A stretch of 64,000 nucleotides of DNA from Halorhabdus rudnickae (GTDB lineage Archaea > Halobacteriota > Halobacteria > Halobacteriales > Haloarculaceae), in the NCBI RefSeq assembly GCF_900880625.1, contig NZ_CAAHFB010000001.1, positions 1-64,000 on the forward strand. The letters run 5' to 3'. The stretch's first letter is position 1, and every line of letters starts with the position of its first letter. Positions 8,622-16,713 of this stretch are shown piece after piece. A model generated the notes under the pieces. It saw only the letters and a list, made by a program, of their open reading frames with translations, did not search any database and was not told the origin of the DNA. A program made the translations under genes and the position numbers.

Positions 8622-8640
8622 GTCCGGACAACGTCCGGAC
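8622..8640. promoter_or_regulatory. Twin palindromes before the response-regulator gene
   Basis: GTCCGGAC occurs at 8622-8629 and again at 8633-8640. Each copy is a perfect palindrome; centres are 11 bases apart, one helical turn. They lie between a TATA-like ATTATTA (8610-8616) and the GTG start at 8642, where a bound repressor would block the transcript start. Confidence 0.55.
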
Positions 8641-8641
8641 C

Positions 8642-9199
8642 GTGACCGACCAGAGCGATTCGACGACCGTACTCGTCGTCGAGGACGAACGACATCTCGC
8701 CGATCTCTATGCCGAATATCTCTCGGACTCCTATGGCGTGCAGACGGCCTACGGGGGCGAGCAGGCGATCGAGACTCTCGGGCCGGAGTTCGATATCGTC
8801 CTGCTGGATCGGCGGATGCCAGTCGTCTCCGGGAACGAGGTACTCGCGACGATCGAGGAACGTGGGCTAGATCTCCAGGTCGCCATGGTGACGGCCGTCG
8901 ATCCGGACTTCGAGATTATCGACCTCGGCGTCGACGATTACCTAGTCAAACCCGTCAGCAAGGATACGCTCGTCGACGTCGTCGAGCGCTTAGAGACGGT
9001 CTCGACGTACAACGAGCGGCGACGCAAGCTCACCTCCAAGAAACTCAAACGCAACGTCCTCGAGGTCGAGAAGCCACAGCCGGAACTAGCGGCTAGCGAG
9101 CGTTTCGCCAGGCTCGAATCCGAAATCGAGGAACTCGAGGCGACGGTCGAAGCGTTGGCGTCGGATCTCGAGCGCTCGGAGATCGAACGTCAGGACTGA
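8642..9199 (+). CDS. Response regulator with C-terminal HalX domain
   Basis: 185 residues with a GTG start. Receiver domain at residues 9-117: acidic pair in VVEDE (14-15), phospho-acceptor Asp56 in [10 protein letters not shown], Thr in VAMVTAV and Lys103 in YLVKPVS. Residues about 120-180 form the Lys/Glu-rich helical HalX domain found in haloarchaeal receivers. There is no classical DNA-binding domain, and no histidine kinase is adjacent, so its partner is unknown. Twin GTCCGGAC palindromes cover its transcript start. Confidence 0.9.
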   Translation: MTDQSDSTTVLVVEDERHLADLYAEYLSDSYGVQTAYGGEQAIETLGPEFDIVLLDRRMPVVSGNEVLATIEERGLDLQVAMVTAVDPDFEIIDLGVDDYLVKPVSKDTLVDVVERLETVSTYNERRRKLTSKKLKRNVLEVEKPQPELAASERFARLESEIEELEATVEALASDLERSEIERQD

Positions 9200-9202
9200 C
9201 CG

Positions 9203-9739
9203 TCAGGAGTCTTTCCGTTCGACGACGTCCCCGAGAGTGTACTCACCGACGTCGGATCCCCCTTCCCACTCGGTGTCGCCCTCGCCGGCGCCCTCTGTCA
9301 GATCGATATCCAGTTCGGTTTCGAGTTTTCGCTGGACCTCGTCGCTGGGAAGGTGGTCACCGTGTTCGAGCTTGCGGATCAGGCTCGCTTTCTCGTTGAG
9401 TTGATCCGCAAGCTCCGACTGACTCAGGCCAGCTGATTCCCGAGCCGACCGGATCCGCTGATCGAAGTCCTGGACGAGTTCGTCCATCTCGTCGAACATG
9501 TCGCGGCGCGATCCGCCGCCCCCACCGCCCGAGGATCCGCTTGAGGTTGTCGACGAACTGCCGCTGGAGTCACTCGAAGAACTGCCCGTCGAATATTTCG
9601 TCGAAGTCGAGGCAGAATCGCCGGTCTTGACCTCGGTGCCGAAGTCGGTACATTCGTCACAGACATCCAGTTCCGCACCCTCCACTTTGATCGTGTTCGG
9701 GGACTGGGTTTCGGTCCCACACATCTCACACTGTACCAT
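9203..9739 (-). CDS. Multiprotein bridging factor 1 (aMBF1)
   Basis: 178 residues from the ATG at 9739 (MVQCEMCGTETQSP). An N-terminal zinc ribbon has CxxC pairs at CEMC and CDEC, then a Ser/Gly-rich linker of about 40 residues, then a Cro/cI-type helix-turn-helix (GLSQSELADQLNEKASLIRKLE), the MBF1 layout. The archaeal protein links TBP or ribosomes to regulators. A TATA-like GATTTATGCC lies about 28 bases upstream. The Ser-rich linker is longer than I would expect. Confidence 0.9.
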   Translation of the reverse strand: MVQCEMCGTETQSPNTIKVEGAELDVCDECTDFGTEVKTGDSASTSTKYSTGSSSSDSSGSSSTTSSGSSGGGGGGSRRDMFDEMDELVQDFDQRIRSARESAGLSQSELADQLNEKASLIRKLEHGDHLPSDEVQRKLETELDIDLTEGAGEGDTEWEGGSDVGEYTLGDVVERKDS

Positions 9740-9844
9740 GTAGGTCTCTTGCCTGTGCCGGGGCATAAATCGTACGCCGTGACACACCGCGAGCATCCTG
9801 CCGGTTCCCCCATCCTCATGCCAGTCTGGCGCCCAGAGCGCATA

Positions 9845-10360
9845 ATGTCACCGATGCAGACCGAGTCGCCCGTCGATCGGTTCGTCGCGTCCCTCGACGG
9901 GATGGACGTAACCTGGACGCGGACAGACGCAGGCAGGTTCGAATCGGCCGTCGTCGACGTACTCGAGCAACCGGCTGTCGGCGTCCCGATCCCGATCGAG
10001 GGTGTATCGCTTCCGAGGGATATCGATACCGACCCGGATCCGGAGACTGTTCGGACGGCTACTACCGGTGTGACGCCCGCGACTGGTGCCGTCGCCGATT
10101 ACGGCAGCGTTCTCCTGGAGTCCGGTGCCGACGGTGAGGAACTGATGAGTCTCTTTCCCGAGACCCACGTCCCTGTCCTGAGAGAGCGTGATGTCGTCGA
10201 TACCATGGCTGAGGCCTTCGACGAACTCGGCTCGCTGCTCCGTGGAGATCAAGGCGACGTGATCGTCGCTACGGGACCGAGCGCCACTTCGGACATGGGC
10301 GACCTGGTACGCGGCGTCCACGGGCCGACAGATGTCCACGTCGTCATCGTCGAACAATGA
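9845..10360 (+). CDS. LUD-domain protein, LutC-like lactate utilisation subunit
   Basis: 171 residues from the ATG at 9845; in-frame starts exist upstream (9749, 9791) but run through the promoter of the divergent MBF1 gene. The fold is that of the LUD (DUF162) family: GVTPATGAVADYGSVLL and VIVATGPSATSDMGDLVRGVHGP, the latter the typical signature. LutC works with LutA and LutB in oxidation of L-lactate to pyruvate. Its last codons overlap the next gene by four bases (ATGA), so the two are translationally coupled. Confidence 0.85.
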   Translation: MSPMQTESPVDRFVASLDGMDVTWTRTDAGRFESAVVDVLEQPAVGVPIPIEGVSLPRDIDTDPDPETVRTATTGVTPATGAVADYGSVLLESGADGEELMSLFPETHVPVLRERDVVDTMAEAFDELGSLLRGDQGDVIVATGPSATSDMGDLVRGVHGPTDVHVVIVEQ

Positions 10361-12573
10361 GCGGAGACACGTCCAAACGGACCGCTGCGGGCACCTCGAA
10401 ACGCGCCAAGGCGGCGAAGATCCGCGAGATCATGGACCAGGAAGGGGCGGCCATCGAGACGAACACCCAGGGGTTCAACGACGGCCGCTACGAGTCGGTC
10501 GCCCGCCTGCAGGACTACGAGGGACTCAAAGACGAGGCACGAGCGATCAAGGAAGACGCCATCGAACGGTTACCGGAATTGATCGAGGAGTTACGGGAAC
10601 AGATCGAGGCCAACGGCGGGACGGTTCATCTCGCCGAGGACGCCGCCGAGGCCAACGAGTATATCGAATCGATCGTCGCGGACGCGGATGCGGACTCGGT
10701 CGCAAAGAGCAAGTCGATGACGACCGAGGAACTGGCGGTCAACGAACACCTCGAAGACGCGGGTGTCGACGTCGTCGAGACCGATCTCGGCGAGTGGGTC
10801 CTCCAGGTCGCCGAGGAAGCCCCGTCACACCTGGTCGCGCCCGCCATTCACAAGTCCCGCGAGGAGATCGCCCGTCTGTTCGAGGCGCAGTTCGACCCCG
10901 ACGTCCCCTTAGAGACAGCCGAAGATCTGACGAACTTCGCACGGGAGCAACTCGCTGACGACATCGCCAACGCGGACATCGGGATGACTGGCGCGAACTT
11001 TCTGACGGCCGATTCGGGGACGATGGCCCTCGTCACGAGTGAAGGCAACGCCCGCAAAACGGTTGCGAGTACTGACACCCACGTCGCCGTCGCGGGGGTC
11101 GAGAAGATCGTCCCGAGCGTCGAGGATCTCCAGCCTTTCGTGGAGTTGATCGGCCGCTCGGGGACAGGCCACGACATCACCTCCTACGTCTCGCTGTTGA
11201 CACCGCCGATCGACGCGCCGACGTTCGACGGCGAGACGTTCGGCGACCCGGACGACCGGGACTTTCACCTCGTGTTGGTCGACAACGGTCGGATGGCCAT
11301 GCGCGAGGACGAAGATCTCGAAGAGACGTTGTACTGCATCCGGTGTTCGGCGTGTGCGAACTCGTGTGCGAACTTCCAGCAGGTCGGCGGACACGCCTTC
11401 GGTGGCGAGACGTACACCGGTGGCATTGCCACGGGCTGGGAGGCCGGGATCGGTGGCGAAGAAAGCGCCGCGGAGTTCAACGACCTCTGTACCGGGTGCA
11501 GTCGCTGTACGGAAGCCTGTCCGGTCGGGATCGACATCCCCTGGATCAACACCGTCGTTCGCGATCGGCTCAACCGCGGCGACGATCCGGACGCGTTCGA
11601 CCACCTCGTGACGGGGTTGACGCCGGACCCGGAGCCAGCGGGGATCGATCTCCAGAAGCGGTTCTTCGGGAACTTCTCGACGGTCGCGAAACTCGGGAGC
11701 GCGTTCGCCCCGGTGTCGAACTGGGTCGCTGGGGCAGCTCCCTCTCGGTGGATCGCCGAGAAACTGCTGGGGGTCGATCGCCGCCGCGAGATGCCGGAGT
11801 TCACCCGCGGGACGCTCCGCAAGTGGGCGAACGGTCGTGACCCTCCCGCGGATCCCGACCGCGAGGTCGTCCTGCTTGCGGATACCTACACGAACTACAT
11901 GCACGTCGAGCGCGGGAAGGCGACGATCCGGGCGCTAGAGGCACTGGGCTGTCAGGTCCACGTCGCCGACGTCTCAGAAAGCGGCCGGGCTGCACTCTCT
12001 CAGGGCATGATCGCGACAGCCCGTGATCACGCCGAAGCGGTGGCCGAGTCCCTGGAACCACACCTCGAAGCGGGTCGGGACGTGATCGTGGTCGAGCCCA
12101 GCGATCTCGCCATGCTTCGCAACGACTACGAGCGGTTGCTTGACGAGGAGACGTTCGACCGAATCGCGGCCAATAGCTACGAGGTGCTTGAGTACGTCTA
12201 TGGTCTCGTCGAGAATGGGGCCGATCTCGAGGCACTCGCCGACGGCAACGGCGAGGAGATCGCCTATCACAGCCACTGTCAGCAGCGGACGCTCGGTCTG
12301 GATGCCCACACGGAGGCGATCCTCGATCGGCTCGGATTCGATCTCGCCACATCCGAGGTCGAGTGCTGTGGCATGGCTGGCTCGTTCGGCTTCAAACAGC
12401 AGTACTACGACGTGAGTATGGCCGTCGGCGACGATCTCCGTGACCAGTTCACGACGCCCGACACCGAAGACCGAACGGTCGTCGCCAGCGGGACTTCCTG
12501 TCACGATCAGTTGACCGATCTGCTCGATCGGGGCGTCACGCATCCGATCGAGTTGATCGCGCCGAGCGGGTAG
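10357..12573 (+). CDS. LutB-like LUD/iron-sulfur protein fused to a LutA-like CCG domain
   Basis: 738 residues. Residues about 70-310 are a LUD domain (GMTGANFLTADSGTMALVTSEG). Two [4Fe-4S] ferredoxin motifs follow: CIRCSACANSC near residue 327 and CTGCSRCTEACP near 378. The C-terminal third carries cysteine-rich CCG-type signatures (HSHCQQRTLG near 636 and ECCGMAGSFG near 669), as in LutA and heterodisulfide-reductase-like subunits. In Bacillus these are separate proteins, so this is a LutB-LutA fusion acting with the LutC-like partner just upstream. Likely reaction: cytoplasmic oxidation of lactate or glycolate. Confidence 0.88.
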   Translation: MSGDTSKRTAAGTSKRAKAAKIREIMDQEGAAIETNTQGFNDGRYESVARLQDYEGLKDEARAIKEDAIERLPELIEELREQIEANGGTVHLAEDAAEANEYIESIVADADADSVAKSKSMTTEELAVNEHLEDAGVDVVETDLGEWVLQVAEEAPSHLVAPAIHKSREEIARLFEAQFDPDVPLETAEDLTNFAREQLADDIANADIGMTGANFLTADSGTMALVTSEGNARKTVASTDTHVAVAGVEKIVPSVEDLQPFVELIGRSGTGHDITSYVSLLTPPIDAPTFDGETFGDPDDRDFHLVLVDNGRMAMREDEDLEETLYCIRCSACANSCANFQQVGGHAFGGETYTGGIATGWEAGIGGEESAAEFNDLCTGCSRCTEACPVGIDIPWINTVVRDRLNRGDDPDAFDHLVTGLTPDPEPAGIDLQKRFFGNFSTVAKLGSAFAPVSNWVAGAAPSRWIAEKLLGVDRRREMPEFTRGTLRKWANGRDPPADPDREVVLLADTYTNYMHVERGKATIRALEALGCQVHVADVSESGRAALSQGMIATARDHAEAVAESLEPHLEAGRDVIVVEPSDLAMLRNDYERLLDEETFDRIAANSYEVLEYVYGLVENGADLEALADGNGEEIAYHSHCQQRTLGLDAHTEAILDRLGFDLATSEVECCGMAGSFGFKQQYYDVSMAVGDDLRDQFTTPDTEDRTVVASGTSCHDQLTDLLDRGVTHPIELIAPSG

Positions 12574-12606
12574 TAGACATCTTTCCGGACGGGGCGATCG
12601 AGAGCG

Positions 12607-13215
12607 TTACTCGAGGTCACCCATCGCGTAGTAGAATCGCTGGATTGCGGTCAAGTGGCCGACGACGGCAAAGACCACCAGCAGCCAGCCGATTGCGGAC
12701 AGTCCGTAGACAGATTCGGTCACGACGGCGGCCAGAAGAGCCCCGAAACCCATGAGTGCCAGGCGATCCGCACGGCCGAGCAGGCCACCGTAGACGCGAT
12801 CCAGGCCGACCGCCTGTGCTTGCGTTCCCAGATAGGAGGTCATCAACACGCCCGTGATCGCGGCGACGCCGAGGTCCCAGCGGCCGATGCCGGCCGCGAG
12901 TCCGATCAACAACAACAGATCGGCGTAGCGGTCGAAAACGTGATCGAGCAGATCGCCAGCGGCCGATTCAGTGTCCAGTTCACGCGCGATCGCGCCGTCG
13001 AGCAGGTCCAGCCAGCCGTTGGCAAACACCAGGCCAGCTGCAGCGAGATACCAGACGGGAGCCGAACCGCCGAGATAGAACGCACCGGCCGCACCGCCGG
13101 CCACAAGCAACGCGAGGACGCTGACGACGTTCGGCGTCAGGCCGATCCGTACGCTGGCCACGACGAACGGTTCGAGTAACCGATCGGACAGCGGACGGAG
13201 TTGATCCAGCGTCAT
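12607..13215 (-). CDS. CDP-alcohol phosphatidyltransferase family membrane enzyme
   Basis: 202 residues from the ATG at 13215, whose first bases overlap the stop of the upstream kinase gene (ATGA). The family signature DG-x2-AR-x8-G-x3-D-x3-D is complete in DLLDGAIARELDTE followed by GDLLDHVFD. About six hydrophobic segments place it in the membrane. Enzymes of this family join a CDP-activated lipid to a polar alcohol; in haloarchaea the product is an archaetidyl phospholipid headgroup. Which alcohol is used cannot be told. Third gene of a coupled operon. Confidence 0.88.
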   Translation of the reverse strand: MTLDQLRPLSDRLLEPFVVASVRIGLTPNVVSVLALLVAGGAAGAFYLGGSAPVWYLAAAGLVFANGWLDLLDGAIARELDTESAAGDLLDHVFDRYADLLLLIGLAAGIGRWDLGVAAITGVLMTSYLGTQAQAVGLDRVYGGLLGRADRLALMGFGALLAAVVTESVYGLSAIGWLLVVFAVVGHLTAIQRFYYAMGDLE

Positions 13216-13718
13216 AGGTACTCGATATACGAAACGGACCCTGCGCTGGGCTCGCGATCCCCCTCGACGACGGCTTCGATCTCCTCGGCAACCGACGAGG
13301 GCGAGCGATCGGTCGTCTCGATCTCGTAGACTGAGTCGGACCCGTGTTCGTCGACGGCTTCGGCGAGGATTACGTCGAGGGCCTCGCTCTCGGCGTTCTC
13401 TTCGGCGCTTTGCTCTCCTTCGCCACCCTCTACAAGCCGCTCCTCGATGGTCTCTGGATGGCACCGCAATACGATGACGCGATCCATCGGAAGGTGGTGT
13501 GCGAGATGGGACTCGACGAGCACGTCGTCCCGATCGTCGAGCCACGTCTCGACAGCATCGAGATCGGCGATCGCCGAATCCCGATCGTCGTCGATCCCTT
13601 GGGTCAGTCCCTCACGCGTTATCACATCGTTGAGGTGGATTACATCGAGATCAGTCTCGACACGTTCGCTCGCCGTGGTCTTGCCCGTCCCGGGTGTCCC
13701 GGTGACGGCGACTCTCAC
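13212..13718 (-). CDS. AK6/Fap7-type adenylate kinase family protein
   Basis: 168 residues starting at a GTG (13718) that overlaps the hisC stop (GTGA). The P-loop GTPGTGKTT is at residues 7-15; HLNDVI and DVLVESHLAHHLP resemble the NMP-binding region of AK6, and VIVLRCHPETIEERL the lid arginine segment. The AK6/Fap7 family has nucleotide kinase activity and helps small-subunit ribosome maturation in eukaryotes and archaea. It is the middle gene of three coupled genes, with four-base overlaps on both sides. Confidence 0.88.
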   Translation of the reverse strand: MRVAVTGTPGTGKTTASERVETDLDVIHLNDVITREGLTQGIDDDRDSAIADLDAVETWLDDRDDVLVESHLAHHLPMDRVIVLRCHPETIEERLVEGGEGEQSAEENAESEALDVILAEAVDEHGSDSVYEIETTDRSPSSVAEEIEAVVEGDREPSAGSVSYIEYL

Positions 13719-14788
13719 GACGGGAGCACCTCGTTGATCGTCTCGACGGCTCTTTCCGTCTCCTCGCGCGTCCCACAGGTGACGCGAATACATTCCGGTA
13801 GGCCGAAGCTCGAACAGTCCCTGACGATCACGCCCCGTTCTTTCGCCCGCTGGGCGACCTCCGTGGCGTCTCCGACCTCCACGAGGACGAAATTCCCGCC
13901 GCTCTCGTAGGTTTCGGCGTCGAGATGTTCGTCGTAGTATTCCCGGCTCCACTCGACAAGTTCAGTGATGGCCTCGACGTGCTCGTCGTCCTCCAGCGCA
14001 GCGAGCCCGGCCCGGCAGGCGATCTCGCTGGCCGAAAAGGGCGTGTTGATCCGCTCGTAGGCGTCGGCCCATTCCTGCGGTGTGATCGCGTAGCCCAGGC
14101 GAAGCCCCGCGAGACCGTAGACCTTCGAGAAGGTTCTGACGACGGCTACGTCCTCGCGGGCCTCGACCAGTTCGACCGCACTCGGGCGATCGGCGAACTC
14201 GTTGTAGGCCTCGTCGACGACTACCAGCGTCTCCTCGTCGGTCCGCTCGGCGATTTCCTCGACCTCTGGGAGGGTAACCATCGACCCGGTCGGGTTGTGG
14301 GGGCTCGTCAGATAGATCATTCGCTCGCCGTCGTAGCTTTCGAGGACGCGCGCCGGAGATTGGTTGAAGCCGTCTTCCTTCGAAAGCGGGTAGGTGTGGA
14401 CTTCGCCGTGGTGATACCGGACGCTCATCGAGTGATACGTGAAGTCCGGGTCCGGGACCAGGACTGCCTCGCCGGGCTCGATCATTGCCCGGGAGAGGGC
14501 ATCCATCGCGCCGTCACCGCCGTTGCCCAGCCAGATCTGGGCGGGATCGACACCCCAGCGCTCGGCCAGGGCGTCGACGAGATCGGCGTGTGAGGCCTTC
14601 GGATACGAATGGAGGCGCTCGGCGTGCTCGCGGATCGCCGCGACGGCCTTTGGACTCGGGCCGAGCGCGTTCTCGTTCGAGGAGAGTTTGATCAGATCGT
14701 CCGGATCGAGGCCGAGTTCGCGGGCGGTCTCCTCGATCCCGCGACCGGCTCGATAGACAGTGTGCGCCGAGAGGTCCCGTGGTTGCAT
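13715..14788 (-). CDS. hisC: Histidinol-phosphate aminotransferase
   Basis: 357 residues, normal length. PLP fold type I: IKLSSNENALGPSP at the N-terminus, YLTSPHNPTGSM, VVDEAYNEF, the Schiff-base lysine in TFSKVYGLAGLRLGYA (near residue 221), and IRVTCGTREE (substrate Arg) near the end. It transfers an amino group from glutamate to imidazole-acetol phosphate in histidine synthesis. A GCTTAAGAAC-type TATA element about 25 bases upstream suggests a leaderless start. It heads an operon with the adenylate kinase-like and CDP-alcohol transferase genes. Confidence 0.94.
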   Translation of the reverse strand: MQPRDLSAHTVYRAGRGIEETARELGLDPDDLIKLSSNENALGPSPKAVAAIREHAERLHSYPKASHADLVDALAERWGVDPAQIWLGNGGDGAMDALSRAMIEPGEAVLVPDPDFTYHSMSVRYHHGEVHTYPLSKEDGFNQSPARVLESYDGERMIYLTSPHNPTGSMVTLPEVEEIAERTDEETLVVVDEAYNEFADRPSAVELVEAREDVAVVRTFSKVYGLAGLRLGYAITPQEWADAYERINTPFSASEIACRAGLAALEDDEHVEAITELVEWSREYYDEHLDAETYESGGNFVLVEVGDATEVAQRAKERGVIVRDCSSFGLPECIRVTCGTREETERAVETINEVLPS

Positions 14789-14868
14789 ACTCGACGGTGG
14801 GGGGCGGGCGTTCTTAAGCGTGCATACATCTCGGTGCCCGATTACCGACGGAAAGGAACAGCGTGCAG

Positions 14869-16080
14869 TCAGGCGAACGTCTTCGAGACTTCCTCGTCCT
14901 CTTCTTCGGCCTGGATCTTCTCCCAGGCATCGACGAAGTCTTGCTCGGTGACTTCAGTGCGATCGTCCCGGATGGCGAACATTCCTGCTTCCGTACAGAT
15001 CGCCTTGACCTCGGCCCCGCTGGCCTCGGTCGATTCCCGTGCCAGCCGCTCGAAGTCGATATCCTCCGAAAGGTTCATGTTGCGGGTGTGAATCCGGAAG
15101 ATCTGCTCGCGGCCGTTCGTTTCGGGCTTTGGCACTTCGATGAGGCGGTCGAAGCGACCGGGCCGGAGGATGGCGCGATCGAGCATGTCAAAGCGGTTGG
15201 TGGCGGCGATGATGCGGATCTCCCCGCGATCGTCGAAGCCGTCCATCTCGCTCAACAACTGCATCATCGTCCGCTGGACTTCGGCATCGCCGGAGGTTTT
15301 CGAGTCCGTCCGCTTCGAGGCGATGGCGTCGATCTCGTCGATGAAGATCACAGCCGGCTCGTGCTGGCGGGCGAGTTCGAACAGATCCCGGACGAGCTTC
15401 GCGCCCTCGCCGATGAACTTGTGGACCAACTCGGAGCCAGCCATCTTTATGAAGGTGGCGTCGGTCTGGTTGGCGACCGCTTTGGCCAGCATCGTCTTGC
15501 CCGTCCCCGGCGGGCCGTGCAGCAGGACGCCGCTGGGTGGGTCGATCCCGACCTCGTCGAACATCCCCGGGTTCTTCAGGGGCATCTCGACGGTCTCGCG
15601 GACCTCCTCGATCTGCTCGTCGAGACCGCCGATGTCTTGGTAGTCGACACCTGGGCTCTGGGTGACCTGCATGACCCGAGCCCGCACGTCTGTCTCGTCG
15701 TCGAGGGTCTTGACGATCGAGAGGGAGTTGTTCACGGCGACGCGTTCGTCGGGTTCGAGGTCTTCACGCATCTCGTCGGTGACCTCGGTGAGGGCTTCTT
15801 GGTTGTTGCCGTGCTGTTTGATGATCACTCCCTCGTCGGTGAGTTCCTGAACGGTCGCCACGAACAGCGGGGACTGCTTGAGCTTCTTGTTCTCGTGGTT
15901 GAGCCGTTCGAGCTTCTGTTGATACTTGTTGTTCTCGGCATTGGCGTCCAGCAACTTGTCTCGCATCTCTTCGTTTTGCTGTTCGAGAACCTCGAGTTGT
16001 TCCTCCAGGGCCTCGATTTTGTCCTGCTGGGACGCGCCTTCGTCGTACGGTTGGTCGACGTCATCCACCGTATCCGTCAT
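14869..16080 (-). CDS. pan: Proteasome-activating nucleotidase (PAN), AAA+ ATPase
   Basis: 403 residues from the ATG at 16080 (MTDTVDDVDQPY); the frame runs on to 16140 but the extra 20 residues are atypical. N-terminal coiled coil (KIEALEEQLEVLEQQNEEMR), OB-type domain, then AAA+ with Walker A GPPGTGKT (near residue 187), Walker B VIFIDEIDAIA and arginine fingers in LRPGRFDR. It unfolds substrates and feeds them to the 20S proteasome. The C-terminus reads SKTFA, so the usual Tyr of the HbYX docking motif is Phe here. Confidence 0.95.
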   Translation of the reverse strand: MTDTVDDVDQPYDEGASQQDKIEALEEQLEVLEQQNEEMRDKLLDANAENNKYQQKLERLNHENKKLKQSPLFVATVQELTDEGVIIKQHGNNQEALTEVTDEMREDLEPDERVAVNNSLSIVKTLDDETDVRARVMQVTQSPGVDYQDIGGLDEQIEEVRETVEMPLKNPGMFDEVGIDPPSGVLLHGPPGTGKTMLAKAVANQTDATFIKMAGSELVHKFIGEGAKLVRDLFELARQHEPAVIFIDEIDAIASKRTDSKTSGDAEVQRTMMQLLSEMDGFDDRGEIRIIAATNRFDMLDRAILRPGRFDRLIEVPKPETNGREQIFRIHTRNMNLSEDIDFERLARESTEASGAEVKAICTEAGMFAIRDDRTEVTEQDFVDAWEKIQAEEEDEEVSKTFA

Positions 16081-16363
16081 TGACTGTTCTAGGGCGTCTG
16101 CAGTCAAGAGGCTTCGGGTCGGGACGAAATTCGACCCCATCGAAGGAGGTGTCTAGTATCTTCTCGGTTACATCCATTTGACTTCCATCCCCGGAAATCG
16201 ATCACAGATCTCGTTTTGCGATACTGGAACCCGCCTCGTAGATCGAGAGTGTGTTTGTCACACATTTTCTCCAGCAGAACCCATCGCAGCCACCTGGGAT
16301 TCTTCTGAGTTATATTTAGGGATAGTAAATATTATCACTCTGTATCCGGAACGGGGATGTACG
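16081..16363. other. Intergenic region between the divergent PAN and winged-helix genes
   Basis: It holds the promoters of both neighbours. A TATATTTA box lies at 16311-16318 and AAATATTATC at 16328-16337; the second is the right distance for a leaderless start near 16357-16364. A short inverted repeat GTGTG-N5-CACAC lies at 16249-16263. No gene seen. Confidence 0.4.
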
Positions 16364-16630
16364 ATGAGCATCACAGAGACACCACAGGTCGAAGCGGTAG
16401 AGGAACCCGGTTGGGAAGCCGTCGAGGATCTTCCGCCGAGCGCCAAACTCGTCGCCAAATCCCTGGAGTACAACGAGAGCCTGACTCAAAGTCAGCTGGC
16501 CGAGGAGACGTTGCTGCCGGGCCGGACCGTCCGGTACGCCCTCAGTCGGCTGGAGGAGGTCGGCGTCGTCGATTCGCGGTTCTCCTTTTCGGATGCCCGC
16601 AAACGGGTGTACACGCTCGCCATCGAGTGA
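16364..16630 (+). CDS. Small winged helix-turn-helix protein (MarR-like fold)
   Basis: 88 residues. After an acidic N-terminus comes a winged-helix domain: LPPSAKLVAKSLEYNESLTQ (helix 1), SQLAEETLLPGRTVRYALSRL (helix-turn-helix), GVVDSRFSFSDARKRVYTL (wing). It probably binds DNA. An ATG seven bases upstream (16357) is in another frame. It stands alone in front of mre11 and I see no stated target. Confidence 0.75.
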   Translation: MSITETPQVEAVEEPGWEAVEDLPPSAKLVAKSLEYNESLTQSQLAEETLLPGRTVRYALSRLEEVGVVDSRFSFSDARKRVYTLAIE

Positions 16631-16713
16631 GTGCCGACGGTCCCCTTCCGCTCCGGATCACTTTCACCCTGCTCGCGGAACCCCTTTAGGACCCCGCGGC
16701 GTAGCCGGCCACC

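Noticed and set aside
14863-16083. Long open frame on the plus strand opposite PAN (406 codons)
   Set aside because: Shadow of a highly conserved AAA+ gene; no domain and no promoter.
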